A DNA stretch of 64,000 nucleotides from JANPPS01 sp965246925 (lineage in GTDB: Bacteria; Pseudomonadota; Alphaproteobacteria; Acetobacterales; Acetobacteraceae), in the NCBI GenBank assembly GCA_965246925.1, contig OZ251994.1, positions 186,001 through 250,000 on the forward strand, given 5' to 3'. Position 1 is the stretch's first letter. The number at the start of each line of letters is the position of its first letter. Under the pieces are notes generated by a model that was not told the DNA's origin, searched no databases, and worked only from the letters and a program-made list of their open reading frames with translations. Shown here piece after piece: positions 61,214 through 64,000 of the stretch. Made by a program: the position numbers and the translations under genes.

Positions 61214-61987
61214 ATGCAAACCGGTGCACTCACCTCCTATTTCGACGTCGCCCAGGTGACCCTCTATGTGTTCTGGCTATTCTTTGCCGGGCTCATCTAC
61301 TACCTACACCGGGAAAACAAGCGCGAAGGCTACCCACTGATCGATGAGCAGACCGGGGAGGCCAAGGTCGATGGCTTCCCGTTCGTGCCGTCACCGAAAA
61401 CCTTTATCCTGGCCGAGAATCAGGTTGCGTATGCGCCCCGGGCCGAGCCGGTGGACGTCGTGAACGGTGCGCCCATCAGCGGGTTCAGCGGCGCGCCGCT
61501 CACCCCCACCGGGAACCCGATGCTGTCCGGCATGGGCCCGGGCGCCTACGCCCAACACCGCGCCGACGTGCCGGAACACTGCTATGACGATCACGGACCC
61601 AAGCTCGTGCCGCTTCGCACCGTGCCCGACTTCTTCCTCGCCTGGGAGGATCCGGCGGTGCTCGGCATGGAGGTCCTGGGCCATGACCGCGTCCGCGCCG
61701 GGGTCGTCGTCGACGCCTGGGTGGACCGGTCCGAGGTCGTGATCCGCCATCTGGAGGTCGAGCTGGACGGCAACGCTGGGCGCGTGCTGATTCCGATGAA
61801 CTTCCTCACCATCAAGACCAAGCTGCGCCAGGTCCGCACCAACGCCATCACCGCGGCTCAGTTTGCCGACGTGCCACGGACCAAGAACCCCGAAACCATC
61901 ACCATGTTGGAAGAAGAGAAAATCTTCGGCTATTACGGCGGCGGCCTGTTCTATAGCACGCCCACCCGCACGGCGCCGCTGCTATGA
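61214..61987 (+). CDS. puhA: Photosynthetic reaction centre H subunit
   Basis: 257 residues. One N-terminal helix (VAQVTLYVFWLFFAGLIYYL) followed by RENKREGYPLID and the cytoplasmic beta-barrel domain (PKTFILAENQVAYAPRA; LPRFLxx-like VPLRTVPDFFLAWEDP; IPMNFLTIKTKLRQVRTNAI split). Ends YGGGLFYSTPTRTAPLL. Structural cap of the reaction centre; proton delivery to QB. Overlaps puhB by four bases. Confidence 0.96.
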   Translation: MQTGALTSYFDVAQVTLYVFWLFFAGLIYYLHRENKREGYPLIDEQTGEAKVDGFPFVPSPKTFILAENQVAYAPRAEPVDVVNGAPISGFSGAPLTPTGNPMLSGMGPGAYAQHRADVPEHCYDDHGPKLVPLRTVPDFFLAWEDPAVLGMEVLGHDRVRAGVVVDAWVDRSEVVIRHLEVELDGNAGRVLIPMNFLTIKTKLRQVRTNAITAAQFADVPRTKNPETITMLEEEKIFGYYGGGLFYSTPTRTAPLL

Positions 61988-62625
61988 GCGTCTATCTCCC
62001 CGCCCCCGCCGGCCTCCCTGAACACCTACCGCCAGCCGAACGTATGCTGTGGCAAGGTCGCCCGGACTGGCGTGCCTTCGCGCGGAGCGTTTTCCACATC
62101 CGCGGCCTCACGCTGTATGTATCCGCCGTCGTGGTTTGGTGCGCCATCAGCCTCGGCATGGACCAGGGCTGGACCGCGGATACGGCGTTGTCGGTGGCCC
62201 GCTACGCCGCTGTCGCCGCGGCACCGGTGCTGTTCCTGCTGGCCTATGCGTGGCTGATCGCCCGCAGCACGACCTACACCATCACCACCCACCGCGTGGT
62301 GATGAAGCAGGGTTCGGTGGTGCCGATGTCTATCAACCTCCCCTACACCCGGATCGAGACGGCATCACTGTCAACCAAGGTTGACGGTTTTGGTGACATT
62401 TCGCTATTGTTGTCCGGCAAAGACCGGCTAGCTTACTTCATGCTATGGCCGCACGCCCGGCCCTGGCGCATGGCCCGGTCCGAGCCGTCGCTCCGCGCCA
62501 TACCGGAGGTGGCGAAGGTCGGTCAAATTCTGGCCCGGGCGCTCGCCGCCTCGGCCAACCTACCCGCCCCGGCCTTTGCCGCGGACCGGGCCCACCAAGT
62601 CACGGGTGCTACCGTGACCGCGTAA
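61984..62625 (+). CDS. puhB: Reaction-centre assembly protein PuhB
   Basis: 213 residues. Starts with LPEHLPPAERMLWQGRPDWRAF, then three helices and a bPH2/PH-like segment (STTYTITTHRVVMKQGSVVP; LPYTRIETASLSTKVDGFGD). Dimeric assembly factor for the reaction centre in Rhodobacter. Confidence 0.92.
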   Translation: MSVYLPAPAGLPEHLPPAERMLWQGRPDWRAFARSVFHIRGLTLYVSAVVVWCAISLGMDQGWTADTALSVARYAAVAAAPVLFLLAYAWLIARSTTYTITTHRVVMKQGSVVPMSINLPYTRIETASLSTKVDGFGDISLLLSGKDRLAYFMLWPHARPWRMARSEPSLRAIPEVAKVGQILARALAASANLPAPAFAADRAHQVTGATVTA

Positions 62626-62641
62626 GACAGGAGGACGTGCC

Positions 62642-63082
62642 GTGCCCGTAACCCGTTCCAAGGTTCCATTTTACGGGTGCGTGGGCATGGTCGGGCTGTC
62701 GCTGGTCGCGGCGGTCGTAGGGCGCCTCACCCATGTCGAGGCACCGCAGACCGGCTCCGTCATCGCGAGCCGGGATCTGCAGTTCCTGGACAATCTCGAC
62801 GGCTCCGTCCTGGTCCGCAGCGCCCAGGACCAACAAACGGTTGAGGTGCTGACGGGCGAGAACGGGTTCGTCCGCGGCACCATGCGCGGCCTCGCCCGCA
62901 ACCGCCGCGCCGACAACATCGGGGCCGACGCCCCGTTCCGCTTGACCGCCTGGTCCGATGGCCGCCTGACGCTCACCGACCTCAGCAATGACCGCCGGGT
63001 CGAGCTGGAGGCGTTCGGGTCCGAGAACGTGGCGGTGTTCGCGCACATGCTGAACCTCTCCCTACAGCCGGGCGTGAACTGA
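62642..63082 (+). CDS. puhC: Photosynthetic complex assembly protein PuhC
   Basis: 146 residues from GTG 62642 with AGGAGG eight bases before. Single N-terminal helix (YGCVGMVGLSLVAAVVGRLTH) and a periplasmic domain (RDLQFLDNLDGSVLVRSAQD; GENGFVRGTMRGLARNRRAD). Reorganises the core complex in relatives. TGATG junction with the next gene. Confidence 0.9.
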   Translation: MPVTRSKVPFYGCVGMVGLSLVAAVVGRLTHVEAPQTGSVIASRDLQFLDNLDGSVLVRSAQDQQTVEVLTGENGFVRGTMRGLARNRRADNIGADAPFRLTAWSDGRLTLTDLSNDRRVELEAFGSENVAVFAHMLNLSLQPGVN

Positions 63083-63363
63083 TGGCCCGCACCGTCGAAA
63101 TCAGCTGCGACCTGGATATCGAGCAGACGCCCACGAGCTTCCACGCCCACGCCGTCCCGGACGGCATCGACATCCGGCCCGGCGATACCGTGCTGATCCA
63201 CGACGCGCCGGTCTACGTGGCGTTCGGCGAGCACCTGGTCGGCGTCCGCACCGCGACCGTCACGCGCGCCGGGCCGCTCGCCCGCGCCTGGACCTACGTC
63301 ACGTCCCTGTTCGAACTGACCGAGCTATACGAGGTCGGGTTTCTGCCAAAGGAAGCGCCATGA
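63082..63363 (+). CDS. Small conserved-position photosynthesis-cluster protein
   Basis: 93 residues, no signal or helix. VEISCDLDIEQTPTSFHAHA, IDIRPGDTVLIHDAPVYVAFGEH, and a helical tail TSLFELTELYEVGFLPKEAP. Lies between puhC and acsF with overlaps at both ends, a place occupied by an unnamed ORF in other alphaproteobacterial clusters. Function not known; co-expression with assembly factors is certain from the coupling. Confidence 0.8.
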   Translation: MARTVEISCDLDIEQTPTSFHAHAVPDGIDIRPGDTVLIHDAPVYVAFGEHLVGVRTATVTRAGPLARAWTYVTSLFELTELYEVGFLPKEAP

Positions 63364-64000
63364 ACGCCATCTCTCCGAAGGACCGGCTCTCCGCCGCCAG
63401 CACCGCGATGGCGCAGGAAGACACGATCCTCACGCCCAATTTCTACACGACCGACTTCAAGGCCATGGAAAAGATCGACGTCTCCGGTGTCCGCGCCGAA
63501 TGGGACGGCCTGATCGCGGAGCTGCGCGCCGACACCAACAAGGGCCATTTCATCCGCACGGACGTCTTCGACCAGGACTTCTCCGGCCTGGAGCCCGAAC
63601 TCCGGCGTGAGTTCATGGAGTTCCTCATCAGCTCCGTCACCGCGGAGTTCAGCGGCTGCGTCCTGTATGCCGAGATCAAGAAGCGCATCGCCGCCGGTGA
63701 CGTGCACGAGCTGTTCAACTACATGACGCGCGACGAAGCCCGGCACGCCGGCTTCATCAACGACACGCTGAAAGACTTCAACGTCGGCGTCGATCTCAGC
63801 TTCCTGACCAAGACCAAGAAATATAAATACTTCCAGCCCAAGTTTATCTTCTACGCCACCTACCTCAGCGAGAAGATCGGCTACGCCCGTTACATCACCA
63901 TCTACCGCCATCTCGAGCGTAACCCGGACAAGATGTTCCACCCCATCTTCGCCTGGTTCAAGGAATGGTGCGCCGACGAGTTCCGGCATGGCGAGGCCTT
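63360..64000 (+). CDS. acsF: Mg-protoporphyrin IX monomethyl ester oxidative cyclase (partial, runs off window end)
   Basis: 213 residues visible of about 350. Di-iron oxygenase that closes ring E using O2. Iron-binding helices visible: EFSGCVLYAEIKKR (Glu), YMTRDEARHAGFINDTL (ExxH), ADEFRHGEAF at the edge (ExxH). ATGA overlap with the upstream gene. Its presence implies aerobic pigment synthesis; no BchE is in this window. Confidence 0.95.
   Translation, partial: MNAISPKDRLSAASTAMAQEDTILTPNFYTTDFKAMEKIDVSGVRAEWDGLIAELRADTNKGHFIRTDVFDQDFSGLEPELRREFMEFLISSVTAEFSGCVLYAEIKKRIAAGDVHELFNYMTRDEARHAGFINDTLKDFNVGVDLSFLTKTKKYKYFQPKFIFYATYLSEKIGYARYITIYRHLERNPDKMFHPIFAWFKEWCADEFRHGEA

Overview
The window is GC-rich DNA with dense, overlapping genes, and it reads as the chromosome of a bacteriochlorophyll-a-making alphaproteobacterium. 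Gene content and protein character (CpaE/CpaC Tad pilus, PuhA reaction-centre H subunit, PpsR/PpaA regulators, AcsF aerobic cyclase, PEP-CTERM protein, many Liv/Dpp transporters) suggest an Acetobacteraceae-type aerobic or purple phototroph. That placement is inference; no rRNA gene is present to confirm it.

Region 1 (1-5030): a Tad/Flp pilus locus on the minus strand. It holds flp with its own terminator, then cpaA-cpaB-cpaC-cpaD-cpaE (cpaE runs off the window) and an upstream lytic transglycosylase. Region 2 (5137-19650) is a mixed accessory/housekeeping stretch: a GT-C-like membrane protein, an orphan OmpR-type regulator, a fatty-acid desaturase, an RlmI-like methyltransferase, a small lipoprotein, a class II aldolase, an M20 amidohydrolase, a PAP2/haloperoxidase-like protein with an Asn-Gln repeat, an XRE regulator, RtcB, a large HExxH metallopeptidase and a Liv-type binding protein.

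Region 3 (19931-36850): tRNA-Thr(GGT), propionyl-CoA synthetase, a YqaA/DedA-like membrane protein, acyltransferase 3, an EnvZ/OmpR-like two-component pair, two AlkA-type DNA glycosylases, an orphan NMT1-type binding protein coupled to an EamA permease, and a complete five-gene Dpp/Opp peptide transporter. Region 4 (36843-43430): a DUF1345 membrane protein, a partial liv cluster (acyl-CoA ligase, livG, livH), a PEP-CTERM esterase-like protein and an inverted-repeat element.

Region 5 (43428-64000) is a photosynthesis gene cluster built as two divergent, tightly coupled operons. To the left: ppaA-ppsR-bchG-PucC-like-bchP-tspO-hemC plus a small membrane protein. To the right: bchF-bchN-bchB-bchH-bchL-bchM-lhaA-puhA-puhB-puhC-small gene-acsF (cut by the window end). 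The 160-bp divergent promoter carries a 34-bp symmetric palindrome resembling paired PpsR/CrtJ sites. Together these genes supply hydroxymethylbilane, insert Mg (BchH), methylate (BchM), form ring E with oxygen (AcsF), reduce ring D (BchLNB), hydrate the vinyl group (BchF), add and reduce the tail (BchG, BchP) and assemble the reaction centre (PuhA-C, LhaA).

Points of most interest: a 41-bp REP-like palindrome present twice, both times in frame inside coding sequence (bchM and an acyl-CoA ligase); a PpsR with only one cysteine; the symmetric operator; and hemC/tspO embedded in the pigment operon. No CRISPR array, prophage or complete insertion sequence was seen.
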